Assembly (NCBI GenBank): GCA_005281725.1
Contig: SSBO01000009.1
Span: forward strand, 9,269,795-9,333,794
Direction of reading: 5' to 3'
DNA: 64,000 bases
From: Wuchereria bancrofti
Taxonomy: Eukaryota; Nematoda; Chromadorea; Rhabditida; Onchocercidae
Shown here: positions 38,540-52,400 of the stretch, piece by piece
Position numbering within the stretch: the stretch's first letter is position 1
How the letters are laid out: each line of letters begins with the position of its first letter
Position numbers and translations under genes: made by a program
The notes under the pieces: model-generated
The model's database searches: none
The model's input: the letters and a program-made list of their open reading frames with translations, nothing else
What the model was told of the DNA's origin: nothing

Positions 38540-39831
38540 ATAAACAAAGAAAATAACCGTAAAACTTAATCATATATCATAAGCACTAAACAATATTATC
38601 ATTCAATTCGGAAGAAACGCTTTAAATGATGCAATTTGTAAATTTAAATATTTTAATATTTGTCAAGATCATACAACTTATCATGTCAGATTTGATATTT
38701 AAAAATTGCAGAATTAAAAGTTGAAAATAAAGAAGTTAAAAGTTAAAATTTTTTTTGAAAACCTTTCACTGGGTTATATTATCACATATTTTGCAATATG
38801 CATATAATAATAATATAACTTTTAAAATAACCCTATAATCAATTATAATGAATTTTAGTTTAAAAAGAAAAAATAAGAATTTAAAGTAAGAATTTAAAAA
38901 GAAAGCGAAAAAAATATATTTTGATTAGCGTTTCAATGTCTTAATTGTGTGTCAAATTTTTTTTTCGATTTTTTTCTCTTTTCGAATGTTTTCTTTTCAG
39001 AAAAGAAAATGAAAAAAAAAGTAAAAAAATGAAAAGAAACATATTAATGTATAAGTTAATAAACAAATAAATTGCTTTTTATTTATGCGCGAAATTTTCA
39101 TCGGTATTTTTAACAAAGATTTTGAATTTTTTCTTTTTGAATGAAGTCAAAATGGAAGGAAAAACTATAAAACAGGTTTCCTTTCTTTCCTTTTTTTTAA
39201 AGCTTTCAATTAATTGAAATATAAAAATGTTGCATTAATATGTATGCAGTACGTTGAAAATTTTCCGCTATTTAAATATAACATTTAAATAATTATTTGT
39301 TTTTTGCTTTGATTTTTTGCTGTTTTTTTATTAAATTTTTTTTTTTACCTCAATAAAATGAAAATTTTTGAATAATTGATGTTAAAGAATGAAAAAAAGT
39401 GAAGAAATCTAGTTTTGATGAAAATTTCTCAAACTGTCCATTTAAATGTGACGTCAAAAAGGGAATAATGGCGAATAAACATTGAATTTGTAAAATGTTC
39501 AGCAAAATTCTCCACCCTATTACATTCATCCTTCTCCTGTCTCTCATTTTTAATTTTATGTTTAAAAATATTTGCTCAGCAACAATTCATACATTTAATT
39601 CATTCTCTAATGGAAAATTTTTTTTACCTTATTAGCATTTTTATTGATAAGCATTAATTGATTTACTAAATTCACGATTTTATTGCAATTTTTTCTTTTT
39701 TTTTTGCTTTTAAATTTTGAAGTTTTTTGTTTTTGTTTTTAGTTGCAATTATTAAAATAATTATTTTCTTCATCCATTAATTAAATTAATTATTTTTGTT
39801 TTTCTTTTTTTATGTATATATGTCTTAAATT
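38540..39831. other. Intergenic, FERRY3 to secreted gene
   Basis: FERRY3 3' flank with AATAAA-like words near 38726 and 39058, then T-rich sequence. No gene found. Confidence 0.6.
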
Positions 39832-40962
39832 ATGATTACTGCTACAATTACTAATAATTTCCTGATTATATTATTCTACACAAATATAGCAAAAATTTAT
39901 GGCGAATTGGTAAGTTATACTGTTATTGTTTTTCTTTTCCTCTTTCTCTCATCTCTTTCCACCTCTCTCTCTCTCTCTCCCTTTATATTTTGAAAAATGA
40001 AAATTTCAGATATTTAGTTTAGCATTTTTTTTCCTAAAACTTTGTTATCAAAGATTTAATTAGATGAAATTAATTGAGAAAAATTTCTATCAAAATCTGC
40101 ATATTTTGCAATTAACTTACATATATTCTGCATTGCTATAATAATCCAAGTAACAAAAGCAGAAATTTAATTAAAAAATTAGCAAACAGTTTTGCAAAAC
40201 GAAAACATTATAATAATTAATTGTCAATTAATTATTTTTTCTTGTCATGCTAAAAAATTTTAATAATAAATGGAGAAAGCATTGAGATCGAAAAAAATTT
40301 TTATGAAAATGAATTCTTCCATCAAATAAATGATCAAAAATTGAGATTGTCACCAAATGAATGCTAATAGAATTCACTTTTGAATCAAATTTTCAAATGT
40401 TTAATTCATTTATCAAAATATTGAATTTCTATTTTAACATTTTCATAATAATAAAATTTTTTTAATATTTATTTCTTGAGCAATGATTAGCTTTAAACTG
40501 ATCATTTTAATTATTATATTATATTAATTCATTTTGAATGATTTTGCAATAAATCATTAGAATAGATAAAGTAACTTTGTCGTTCAAATAGTTTAGAGTA
40601 ACTTGTTTCCTTTTTTTCCTTTCTTTAAGTAAAACAAAGCTTAATTTAGTATACTAGAAGTAGTTAATTTAGTATACTAGAAGTAGTATTCCTAAATTTA
40701 TATAAAAAATTTCTAAATTTTTCTAGAAGTAAAAATTATTCTAGCAAAAATTTCATAGAAGTACTCAATTTATATGAAAAAAAATTTTCAAATGTATATC
40801 ATTGCACATTTACTACCCTAAAAGCTAATTTTTTATATTTAAAGCATTTTCTGACTGATATTTCTTGTTAATTATTATTATCATTACTTATTATTATTAT
40901 CATCATTATCATTATCATTATTATTATCATTGTTATTATTATCATTATTATTGTTATTATTA

Positions 40963-41024
<62 letters not shown>

Positions 41025-42786
41025 GCTAATGCTATAATACTAATGTTACCGCTTATTATATATATTTATATACTTATTTATTTGTTAAAATGTTCAAAGT
41101 AAAAATCAAAAAATATTAAAATTCTTAAAACACAAATAATATGAAAACTTTTGTTTTTTCTATTTAATGCTTTTTTTTCCAAAAATATAAAAAGCATTTT
41201 CTTTAATTTCAATTCTTCGATCTCTTTTTTTGTCATTCTACTTTTCATTTCAGAATTATGATTTACATCGTTATAATATACAACAGCAACCAAATATTCC
41301 ATTTTCAATATCAAATAATGAAATGAGACCGGGATTTCGTTTAAAAAAAGTTTCAATAAGCGATCAACAAAGAGCGCAACTTTCTTGGTTAGCTGCTAAT
41401 ACACAAACAAATGATCAACAACACTCTCAAACATTTCGTTTAATAACCAAACAACCACAACAAATGCTATCAACAAATCATATCAACAATAACAATTATT
41501 ATTATCATAAATTATCATTTAAACCAACATTATCACCAATTTATTATACATCAAATTTGCGAACTATTCCACCAATGTATTATTATCATGATAATTATTT
41601 ATCGCCAGCATTTACTCAACCTATTTATTTACCTGGTATGTTATCGTTTCCTTTTAAAAAAAAAAAATAATTTAAAAAATTGGAAAAATAAAAGAGGAAA
41701 TTTATTTAATAATATAAAAGTTGAATATTCTTCTTTTTTTTTCATAAAAAAATTCGATACTATCAAAATTCATTATTTTTAAAAATTTTCAATTTGTTTT
41801 TTCAAAATATTAGCAATGATGACAGCAATTCGTAATATATTATCTATTCTTCAAAAAACAATGTATCCGGCTGATAACACTGATAGTGATTATAACACTA
41901 CCAATCGTGGCATCATAAAAGATGCAAATTTGTCCATCAGCAATTCACAATTACCGCAATCATCAACATCATCATCCTTATCACTATCATTATCATTGCC
42001 ATCATCATCATCGTCATTATCATTGCCATCATCATCATCATCATTGCAATCAGCAACAGCAGCAAGTGCAACAGGAAAAGTGGACGAAATAGGAATAACA
42101 TTGAAATCCGGAAATGATGGTGGCATAGAAACAGGAAAAATGGTTAATGTCGAAGAACTGAAGGGAACAGGTATTCGAGAGGTAACATTTTGAATTAATA
42201 ACGGATTAAAAAGTTTTTTTTTTTGCATAATTAATAAAATAGCAACTATTTGTAAATTTGATTTTTTTTGTTTCAAAAAAATTTTATTTGGAAAAAGTTC
42301 TTTTTTTTTTTTAGTTTACAATGATTACTAATAAAAATTTTTTATATTTCATTTTTTGTAAAAATTTTTTGAATATTTTGAAGAAATAAAAAAAATTTTT
42401 TTTTTTTTGTTTTTGATATTTGTCTTGTTATCATTATTTATTTACCGATATTAACAAACATTATTTTATCATTAATTTATGCCTCTTATTCTTTTTTCTT
42501 TCAGGCTAAAGAAATAGAAGAATTAATCGATTCAAACTTTTATAATATTTTTAAAACTAAAAATTTTGCTACTTTTGCGACAACAACAACAACAGCAACA
42601 ACAATAACAACAACAACAACAACGATTGATGATGGTAGTAATCTTTTGGGAAGTTTATTAAGCGGTCGTCTTGATAAGATTGATTGGTTTGGATCACTTT
42701 TTGGTATCAATCATTTACCAACAAAGGAAGAGGGTAGTGCTGTGGCGCAAATATTTGAAGGCGGTATATTTGGTCCAGCTAGTTAA
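39832..42786 (+). CDS. Secreted low-complexity protein of unknown function
   Basis: Four exons, 39832-39909, 41254-41635, 41814-42181 and 42505-42786 (stop TAA), all phases consistent, 369 residues. Exon 1 is almost exactly a signal peptide (NNFLIILFYTNIAKIYGEL after MITATIT). The mature part holds a Gln/Asn/Tyr-rich stretch (exon 2), a Ser/Leu run coded by imperfect TCA/TCATTATCA repeats (about 41955-42060), a Thr run coded by ACA repeats (about 42578-42620), and a non-repetitive C-terminus with LDKIDWFGSLFGINHLP and FEGGIFGPAS. No cysteine is visible in the mature part and no catalytic motif was recognised. Probably a lineage-specific secreted or surface protein. A TC-rich block follows the exon 1 donor. 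Confidence 0.68.
40641..40686. repeat. 23-bp tandem duplication
   Basis: Two exact copies of TTAATTTAGTATACTAGAAG plus TAG, in intron 1 of the secreted gene. Confidence 0.9.
40871..41024. repeat. (ATT)n / (ATC) microsatellite
   Basis: About 150 bp of ATT units, with interspersed ATC early on and a pure ATT run of about 22 units at the end. It lies in intron 1 of the secreted gene. Confidence 0.95.
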
Positions 42787-42904
42787 TTTTTAATCAAACT
42801 TTTTTTGTTTTTTTTCTTGTTTTCTTGTTTGTTTTTTCTTGTACTAGAAAAAAGTAAGTTTTTTTGTTTTTGTTTTTTTGGGAATAAGTAATTTTGGATG
42901 AAAA

Positions 42905-43229
42905 TTTAAAAAAATAAAATGACTGAATTATTTGAAAAATGAAAATGATACGCATTATTTAATATACAATTTAATAAAATAATTTTAATAACTTTTGAAA
43001 AAAAAAATGTTACTGTAATGTATAAAAGGGATAAAAATTTTTTGAATTGAACATTTCATTATTATNNNTTTAAAAAAATAAAATGACTGAATTATTTGAA
43101 AAATGAAAATGATACGCATTATTTAATATACAATTTAATAAAATAATTTTAATAACTTTTGAAAAAAAAAATGTTACTGTAATGTATAAAAGGGATAAAA
43201 ATTTTTTGAATTGAACATTTCATTATTAT
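42905..43229. other. Scaffold gap (NNN at 43066-43068) inside an exact duplication
   Basis: The 161 bases 42905-43065 recur exactly as 43069-43229, separated only by NNN. This is the mark of two overlapping contig ends placed side by side. The true sequence probably has one copy. It lies between the secreted gene and the GluCl 3' end and breaks no exon. Confidence 0.95.
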
Positions 43230-43459
43230 ACGTAATTATTTATTTCAATAACAATTTTTTTCACATGAAAGAAATAAAAATTGAATTTAATTATTTTTAT
43301 GAATAACAACAATTGTTTGTTTTATAACTAATAAATATGTATGCAATAATGTATTTCAATAATTCCATTGCTTAAATTTACTTGTAAATATATAAATGTG
43401 AATGAATTTTTTGAACATATCAAATAAAAAGGTTAAATTCTCGAACGAGTAAATAATAA

Positions 43460-46400
43460 TTATGTTGGTTTTGATACCGGATAACGAGAATAATTCAACC
43501 AATATGCACAATTGAATATCAGAAATAGTGTCGGAAAGATAAGTCCTGAAAAGAAAAAAAAAATTTTTAGAAAAAAGAAGGAAAAAAGAGCAATAAATGA
43601 ATCATTTCATATGTTAGCAAATTAATAGCATTTGTTTTCTTGAAAAAAATTCCTTTTGCATTTTGCACTTTTGTAATTAATTAAATTTATTATATGATTG
43701 TTTCATTTTGTAATTTAATAAAATCGATTTTAATTAACATTGTATAATTATTGAATTTTCAAACAATCTCACAACTTATTAATATAACAAATGATTAATT
43801 TGTCAAATTACCTTTGCATCTATCAAATGCTTAATCTAATTCAATGTACATTAATTTAACAAAGAAAATATGAATCGCTTTTACTCACTTAATAATTTAA
43901 TATCAATTTTGTTATTTTATTGTTTTCAAATTAAGGTTAAATTAAATTTTGCAACCAAAATGGCAAATATCTACACCATTCTACCAGCTACTTCCTACCA
44001 CTTGTCACTTACTTATCACCACTTGCTTCTGCTGTTGCTTATATCAGTAATTCATTTCTATCTTTTTCTATATTTTGAAAAATTTTCAGTTTCCAAAAAG
44101 TTTAAAATTGACTACTAATAATATTAGTAATAATTATAATAGTAATAATAATAACAATGGTGTTAATGTCTAATATAAAATAATAATTGTAATGGCAGTG
44201 ACAGTAATAGTGATAAAAATATAATATATTAGTAATAATCAATAATGAATCACAATAATAATTCTGATAACAAAAATTATGGTAATAATTCATAGTTCTA
44301 ATAATAGTAGTAGTAATGATAAGAATAATGCAAAATAATGCTGGTAATTTAGTTTTATGTTAATGGTACTGGTGACAATAATTATTGTATTGAAAATATT
44401 AATAGTGATAATGACTACAGTAACACCGATATTAATAATAATAAATTATGGCAATGATAATTAGTAACAATAAATAACGATAATAAGAATTAATAATAAT
44501 AATTAGTTACTGTAGCTTTTAATAGCAGTGATATTAGAGAATCATACTGATAGAATAATAACATTAAAAATATTGGTAGTAATAGTACTATCGATAATAA
44601 TGATAGTAATTATTAATTGTAGTAACAATAAATAATAATAGTAATAATAAATATTGATGGCCATAATTAATAATTATTGTTGTTATATTTGTAGTAACAT
44701 TATTTATGATAATAACTGATAGCGGTATTAGCAGTAATCAGTAGTGATAAGGATAATATAATTCATAATATTAATAGTTAATAATATTATTAATGAGTTT
44801 TATAATATTGATCATATTATCGTAATATTTCCCTTTCAAATATTTACTGAAAACAATAAAAAGTACGAATGGATCATAATCTCTGATATTTTACCATAAT
44901 TTTAGTGTGTAATTCGATACTTTCATGCTTAACTGTTTCAATTTTTTAATTTATTTTTTATATTTCAACATTTATCATAATATAACTCATGAATTTCATT
45001 TTAATTATGTATAATTCAATGTTTTCTTAATTGGTTTTGTTTTCTCTAATGAATGATAGACTTCTTTTTCACTCTTCATTCTTTTGCAAAAATTTTTAAT
45101 TCTTTTTTTTCACTCTTCATCCCTTTATAAAAATTTTTAATTTCTTTAAGATTATTTTAGCAGTATAATTATTTGCGTAATTAATGGCAGTAATAAATTT
45201 TGATGAATTAGTTGCACTTGTCAAATACTGAATGAATATTACTGGTAATTACTGGTAATTAATTATACAATTCAGAAAAGAAAAAATTTATTTTTTAAAA
45301 TATGATTATAAATATATAATTTCATAAATTAGCAGTATTATCTCACTTCTAATAATAGTTTGTGGTGATAAATTTTCCATTGTACTTTATTTTCGTTTCA
45401 TTTCAATTATTCATATGTAATATTCATCCGATACTTAACGTATACTATTTCAAGTACTTATATTTTAGACTTGTCAGTGATAATATTATTAAATCATAAT
45501 CTATTATTTTTATCATAATCTGTTATTATTATCACTTACTATACATATTTTATATTTTTTTTAACTATTAATAATTTAAAATCACTTTGTAATTTGTTAG
45601 CAAAAAGAAAAAAATTGATCAAAGTACTGTTGTTTATTTTATTATAAATATATAATATATTATAAATATAAAATTTTATGTCCAAATTTTATATTTCAAA
45701 GTAAAAATTTTCAAATAATTTTTAAAATGAATGAAGTGATTTTACATATATATATTTGATATTTTAAAATATATAAAATACAAACTTGACAAGTAATCGG
45801 CTTGTTTGGCACGATCGGTTGTATGAAATTTTCGCCTTAACCAGCCAATAAATCGAAATTGCCGATAATACTCTTTGAGCATTTGACGATTGCGCCTAAT
45901 TCTCCGCCATTTATTACTACCATTTACCATATTAAATCGTTCACCATTTTCTTCATCTGAGTCATCATTTCTTTGCCTTACCCATATTTCACCGCATTCC
46001 ATCTGTAAAAAAATAAAAATTAAATTTCATCTTTCCTAAAATTATACTTTAATTTTTATCAATTCATGTTTGGTTATCTCACATATTTGATCAGATATTA
46101 ATTTGAAATATAAAATCAAAAAAAAAGTAGGTTTGAATTTCCTTTCTGAGATTTCTTATTTTATTTATTTTTTATTAAGATAACAAATTATATTGTTATC
46201 ATAGATTTTGCAAAAATGTTAATTACTTTTAGCTTTTTTCTTTTTCTCATGTTATAAATCAAAGAAAGAAGAGAGAAAAAAAAGAAAATTTTTGGTTATT
46301 GAAATTTATGAATTAAAAAATTTTTTCTGTTATAATCAAAATTTAAATTAATTCCAAAAAAGGAAAGTCAAAAAATTTTATTTTTGTTAAACTATTATTA

Positions 46401-49400
46401 TCATTTCCAAAATTTAATCATTTACTTCTTTGCCTAATATTTAATAATAAATATTTTAATAATAATTAATATTGTTAACAGATGGTAACTTTTCTAAAAA
46501 AATTATAAGCAATGTTTTACCGCATTTTTGTTAAAAATGATAAGTTGTGTTGTTGCCATTTGATTAGTTCGTCCCAATAATGAATTTGTGCTTTTATTTC
46601 TTTGCATATCTGTTAATAAACCTATTATTATGTTTTCCATTTCCAATATTGCTTTGCTTCTTTTAAAGAAAAAACTTCAAATTGAAATTGAAATTTCATA
46701 AATTTGTTTTATAAAATCAAATGTGGAATTATAAAATGTATATTTGTATTTTTTTTGGAATTACCTCGTTTTTTATTCTTTTTTATTCAGTCCTTTATTA
46801 TTTTTTTATTTTCGTTATTATTATTACTGTCATTTATCATCGTTATTATTATTAATACCTTTATTATTATTACTACCACTTAAATATTTATTTTCTGTGA
46901 TTAATATAGTGTAAAATTTATTGTAAATATAAAAATAAATATTTTCGGAGAAGAAAAATATTTTTTTTTTTGTCTTTCATATATTACTTTATTGAATATA
47001 ATTAAATGGCTTAAAAAATAGAAAACAATTTATTTATTTTTTTGATTTCAAAAACATTTTTTGAAATAAGCATACAGTAATAGTTATAAAATATGAATAA
47101 ATTAATAAAAATTTTTGAATTTTTTTAAAATAATTGTAATAAAAAAAGAAAACGACAAACTTTTGCTATGATTTCGTGATGACATATATGTGACACAAGC
47201 AAATTCCAATAATGCTCCAAAAATAAAAGTGAGGCATGCTGTAATAATTATCATTTCTTTAAATTTTATTTTTAATAATTTAATTTAGGAAAGAATGAAA
47301 GAGAAATATGAAGGATGAAAAAGAGAGAGAGAAAGAAAGAGAAGAAGAGAGAGGGATATAAAAGAAAAAAAAAGAAAAGAAGAAGCAAAATGAGAAAAAT
47401 AATAATAATTTGAGCAATAACTAAATAAAAAGGGATTTTTAAAAAGATATCATTCGAAAGTCTGAATTTAAAAAAAAATCAATAAATGAAATTGTCAGGA
47501 AATGAAATGAAAAAAATGGAAATATGTCATTTCAGTAATTGTCATTTTCTTATGAAATGAAAATATGTCATAAAATATCATTAAAAGTTTCACTTAAAGT
47601 TTCACATAATAATTCTTACATAAAAACATTTTATAACTTTTTAATTTTACAAACATTTGAAATTAATTAATTTACTTACCACCAATCCATACATCAATTG
47701 CTTTTGTGTAAGATACAGGTGGCAATTTGGCATTAATTCCAGAAGCCTAACAATGTGTAAATTTTTTTAAAATGAAGTGCATAAAATGCATAAAGTGTAA
47801 AATTTTAAAAATTTTGAAAAATAATTCTTTGCGTGAAAATTTTGCAAGCCATCATTGAAGAATTAATTTTTTTGACTGCTTAATTGAGTAAATTAACATG
47901 AAATAGTAACGTCTTTGACTTTTCAGCAAGTAATTGAAAATTTATATTTCTTAATCTCTTAGAATATGCTTGACAAAATTTTTAAATAAATTTTATTTAA
48001 TTAATTTGATTTTTCAAGCTTTTGGTTTTTCGAAAAAAATAATTAAATTTTACAACTATCTTAAAGCTAAACATTTAACATTTACAATAAACAATGAATC
48101 TAACTAGAAAAGAGCTGTACATCTATCTATATCCTAGAAGAAAGTCTTAGAGCATTTTCTTTAAAAAAAAAATCAATTAGAATAGTAAATCCTAAAAATA
48201 GTAAAAGCAGAATTGTAAAATTAAAATTAGTTAAAATATTAAATCTAACTGATGAATCAAGAAATAATTTGTACCAGAATTAAACCTGTACAAGAAAAAA
48301 AAAATGCTAATATCCCAAAGCAATTAATTAAAAGTTCAAGTTAATCAGTGTATAAATTAAACATTTCAGCAAGAAAAAAACAAACAAATTAAAACCTGAG
48401 TGGTCATAGTGAGCAAAGTGGTGACACCTAATGTGACACGAGCTGGTATTGCGGTACGATCTAACCAAAATGATACCCAAGAAACGATAACAAGCATTGA
48501 ACTTGGTACGTATAATTGTAATAAGTAGTAACTATAAATTGGTCGTACTGTTTTTTATTTAATTTAACTATTTAAATTTTTTTTAGTAAAAATTTTAACA
48601 TTAATAATCTTATGCATTTACATATCAAAAAATTATCTTTTCTTACTTAATTTGTTATTATTCAAAAAATTGATTAAAAACCTGATAAATTTTAATTAAA
48701 TTAAACAAAACTAACTATGCATTTAAATGAAAACAATACTAAAAATAAATAATTTTTTCTTTTATCTTTTGCTGTTAAATTTTACTTTTTTTTTTTGTAA
48801 AATAATCTTATATAGTTTAAAATTCAAAATTAAAATTTAATATGAATGAGAAACCTGAATTGTCGTCGTAATTCCAATACTGTACGTAAACATGAATATG
48901 TTCCGGTATTTGTTTTACTTGTACAAAATGTTGTTGTAACATTACTAAGTTGAAAACTTGGCAATGATGAATGTAAACCTTCTTTTAATTGAACCGGATC
49001 TTTACTCTTCCATACATATTCTAAAAACGTAATTTTAATTTAATATTTTATAATTTAGATTTCTTTTTCATTTCAATACTCAAATAGCAAAAGAAATGAT
49101 TTTGGACAAAAAAAACAATAGCACAAAAATTAAGTTTTTAATGAAATTAGAAAGTATAAAATTAAATTTTTAAATGAATAATACAAAACAAAAACTAAAT
49201 TTTTAATAAAATCAAAAAGTATAAAAAAAACTATAACAGTGTAATCATTCGAAATGCACAAATTGTGTTTTCTTTTATTAATATATGAATTATCAATTAC
49301 TATCTAGAATATACGATATACATGATTTTACAGATTTATTTATTAATTAATTGAGATTAATTGTGTTTGGTAATTAATTAAGACATTTCATTTTTTTCAG

Positions 49401-52400
49401 TGAAATAAAAAAACGTTGAATAAATTATTAAAAAGTATTTTTTTTAAAAGTTTCTCACAAATTTTTTTCCTTCATTAAAAAGAAATTCAAATAAACTACG
49501 ATGTATTCTTTATATTTATATTCAATACATACATATATATACAAATATTACTGGAAATGAAATTGAAAATATTAATTGAATTTTAAACTGATACAACAAA
49601 CTTTGCATTTAATTTCATTTCTTTCTGTAATTAAATTTAAGTTAATAATTACCGATATCATCTGTTGTATATGCATAAGAGGCAAGATCAATAAGGCACG
49701 TTTGAATATCCATCGGATAATACTGCAATTGCTACTATTTTTTTTTTTTTTAAAATTTAATTCAAAAAATTTTTGCAAAAATTTCTGTCACAAATATGTA
49801 ATTGTATACAATTATATATTTATGGAATACTATTTTTATTAAGAAAATAGTTATTTTCTTAAAATTATTCCATTAAAAGTCTTTTTTAATATGCAATTTT
49901 TTTTTTTTTTTTTGCAGGGAAATAATGATTTTGCAAATAAAACTTTATCATTTCTTCATTTTTTTTTTTGTTTGTTCTCAGTTCATTTTATTTGTATCTT
50001 AAATTATAATTAATTAAAATTAAATTAGTTAAAAGATTAAGTGATATTTTTGCTAGTATGAAGCCGGATCCGGTTCGTTAAATATTATAAAGCACAATTC
50101 ATTTCAATTTTTAATCACTAATTCTTGAATTTTTTGTTTTTTTTATGTAACTTGTAAACTTTTAGTATTTATCATATCATTCTACTTCATTATTATGCAT
50201 AAATCGAAAATTTAACAGAGGGAAGACAAGAGAGAGAGACAGAAAGACAAAGAAAGAGAGAGAGAAGGCAAAAATCTATCCTACATTAAAATTTTTGCAT
50301 TTTTTAATCATTAAGTATAAGATAGAGAAAAATAGTATTTAAAAAATTTTTAAAAAAGGAAAAAGGCAGAGCTAATTGAAATAAATAAACAGAATATGAA
50401 CCAAAAAATAAAAGCAGAAAATCTTTTTAGATTTGTCTTTTGAAATAATTTATTCAAATTAAATTAATTTAGTCAAAATGACAAAGATCAATTAGTTGCT
50501 AAGTTAATATTTGAAAGTAATTTTTAAAAAAACAAATTTTTGTTTTGATTTTTTTTTAAATTTGTTTCAAATAATTTTAAAATATAACCTGTAAATGCAT
50601 TGGACATGATAATACAAGTGATATTCGAACACTATACAATATAGTACCATCTTTATGTACACGTATAAGAACATTCGGCTTATCAATCATATGGCGTTGA
50701 GCATGTTTTTCATTCTAACAAAAAGAAAAACAAAATTTAAGTTTGAAAAAAAATGAATTTTGTAATGTACTTTAACTAAATTTTGCAATATTACAAGCTA
50801 AGTTAATAAATTATAAGAAATATTTCATATAATGTTTTTGTGGCTGTTTCATTTTTTTTCTGTGTACAAAAAATTAAATCAAAAAATTTGAATGTGTTTT
50901 TCTAATATTCGAAATATTTTTAATGCTTCTGTTTTTTTTTTTTTTTTTAATATTTTTCATATTTAAAAAAGAACAAAAAGAATGCTTAAAACATTGGAGA
51001 TTATAAAATTGAAGCTTATAAATAAATTTTGATTAAAAACTTTATTCTATAAGTCAAATTAATAAATTATAACAACTCTTTGATAAAATAATTTTTATTT
51101 TAAATATTATCATAAAATAATCATCAATTATTTTAATAAATTATTATTGATATGGGGTAATTTTTTATAATTAAATAATCAATAATTTAATTCTTATTTT
51201 TATTTTAACTGATAATTAAAATAATAATTTTGATGAAAACCTGAAAAAAAGAATCTGGCATCCAAATTTGTTGTCCAGCGGTAAGAATGACAAAATCAGG
51301 CGTATTATCACGTGGATAACCAAATGCCAAACGTCCATCCACCCAACTTTCACGAAATGTCAACTGTACACTATATTCCATATTTACATCATCAATTTTT
51401 GATATGCTAAAATAAATTTATCATAATTTTGCATTTAATTATAAATTTTAATTAAAAACAAAATAAAAAATTTTTTTTTTTATTTAAAAAAGAAAAGAAA
51501 AATAAGCAAAATTAACCTTCGTATTAACATATTTACAGCAACAACAACAGGTCCATGACCACCTCAAAAATTATTTATTGTGATATAATTGATAAATTTA
51601 AAAAAAAAAATAAAAAATAACTTATGGAAAAAAATTTGTCAGAAAAAATAAATTTTCATAATTGCAAAAATTAATTAATTATTTTTTCAACATTACTAAA
51701 TATTAGTCATTGATTAAAAAAAAAGTCAACTGATAAGTAATATTAGTTTTTTTTTGTATCATTTGATCAAGATTTTTAAATTTTGAATTAAAAATAACTT
51801 TAATATTACCTGTAATGCTAAGATTTGTACCTGGTGGCCGTACTCTCCAATCGTATCCTTTTCCAAGTAATTTATTTATGATATCAGTATCTGTTGATGC
51901 TTTTGTTTCACTAAAAGAAACGAAATAAATTTTGAATTTTTGAAATTTTGAAATTTGTTAATTTAATCCTTTTAATAATGTAAATTTTTTGTTTGTTATT
52001 CTTAAACAAAATTTTCAAAAATTTTAATTAAATTTAGGGTTTTTTATTTCTTTAAATGGGGATAATTTTAAAATTCTTTAAAAATGAAGAGTAATATTTT
52101 AATAATTCAAGAAAAAAACAGTCGAACACTTTTTAATTAAATTAATTAGGGAGAAAATGAAAATCACAATAATTTGAAATTAAATTTATTTATTTCTCTC
52201 TCAAGCAGCCATCATATTTTTTTTTTTGAAATCATTTCACATATATTTTTTGAATTAAAATAAGAAAAAATTTTTTCCAACAGTTATTTGAACTGAAATC
52301 ATTTTTTAACAAAATTTTAAACTTATATAACTTTATCAAATAAACACTTTCGTTTATGTAAATTGAACTAATTTCAAAATGTTTTCCAGACAAATGTGAA

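Noticed and set aside
41890..42276. 128-codon minus-strand frame rich in Asp
   Set aside because: Antisense of the Ser-rich repeat exon of the secreted gene; TCA repeats read as GAT on the other strand.
44102..44293. 63-codon Tyr/His/Ile-rich frame in the last GluCl intron
   Set aside because: Trinucleotide-repeat translation inside an intron.
45742..45785. Readthrough end of the GluCl loop exon ([14 protein letters not shown] then stop)
   Set aside because: A GTTTGT donor at 45785 joins in phase to the M4 exon at 43545, restoring a normal channel C-terminus, so the stop is intronic.
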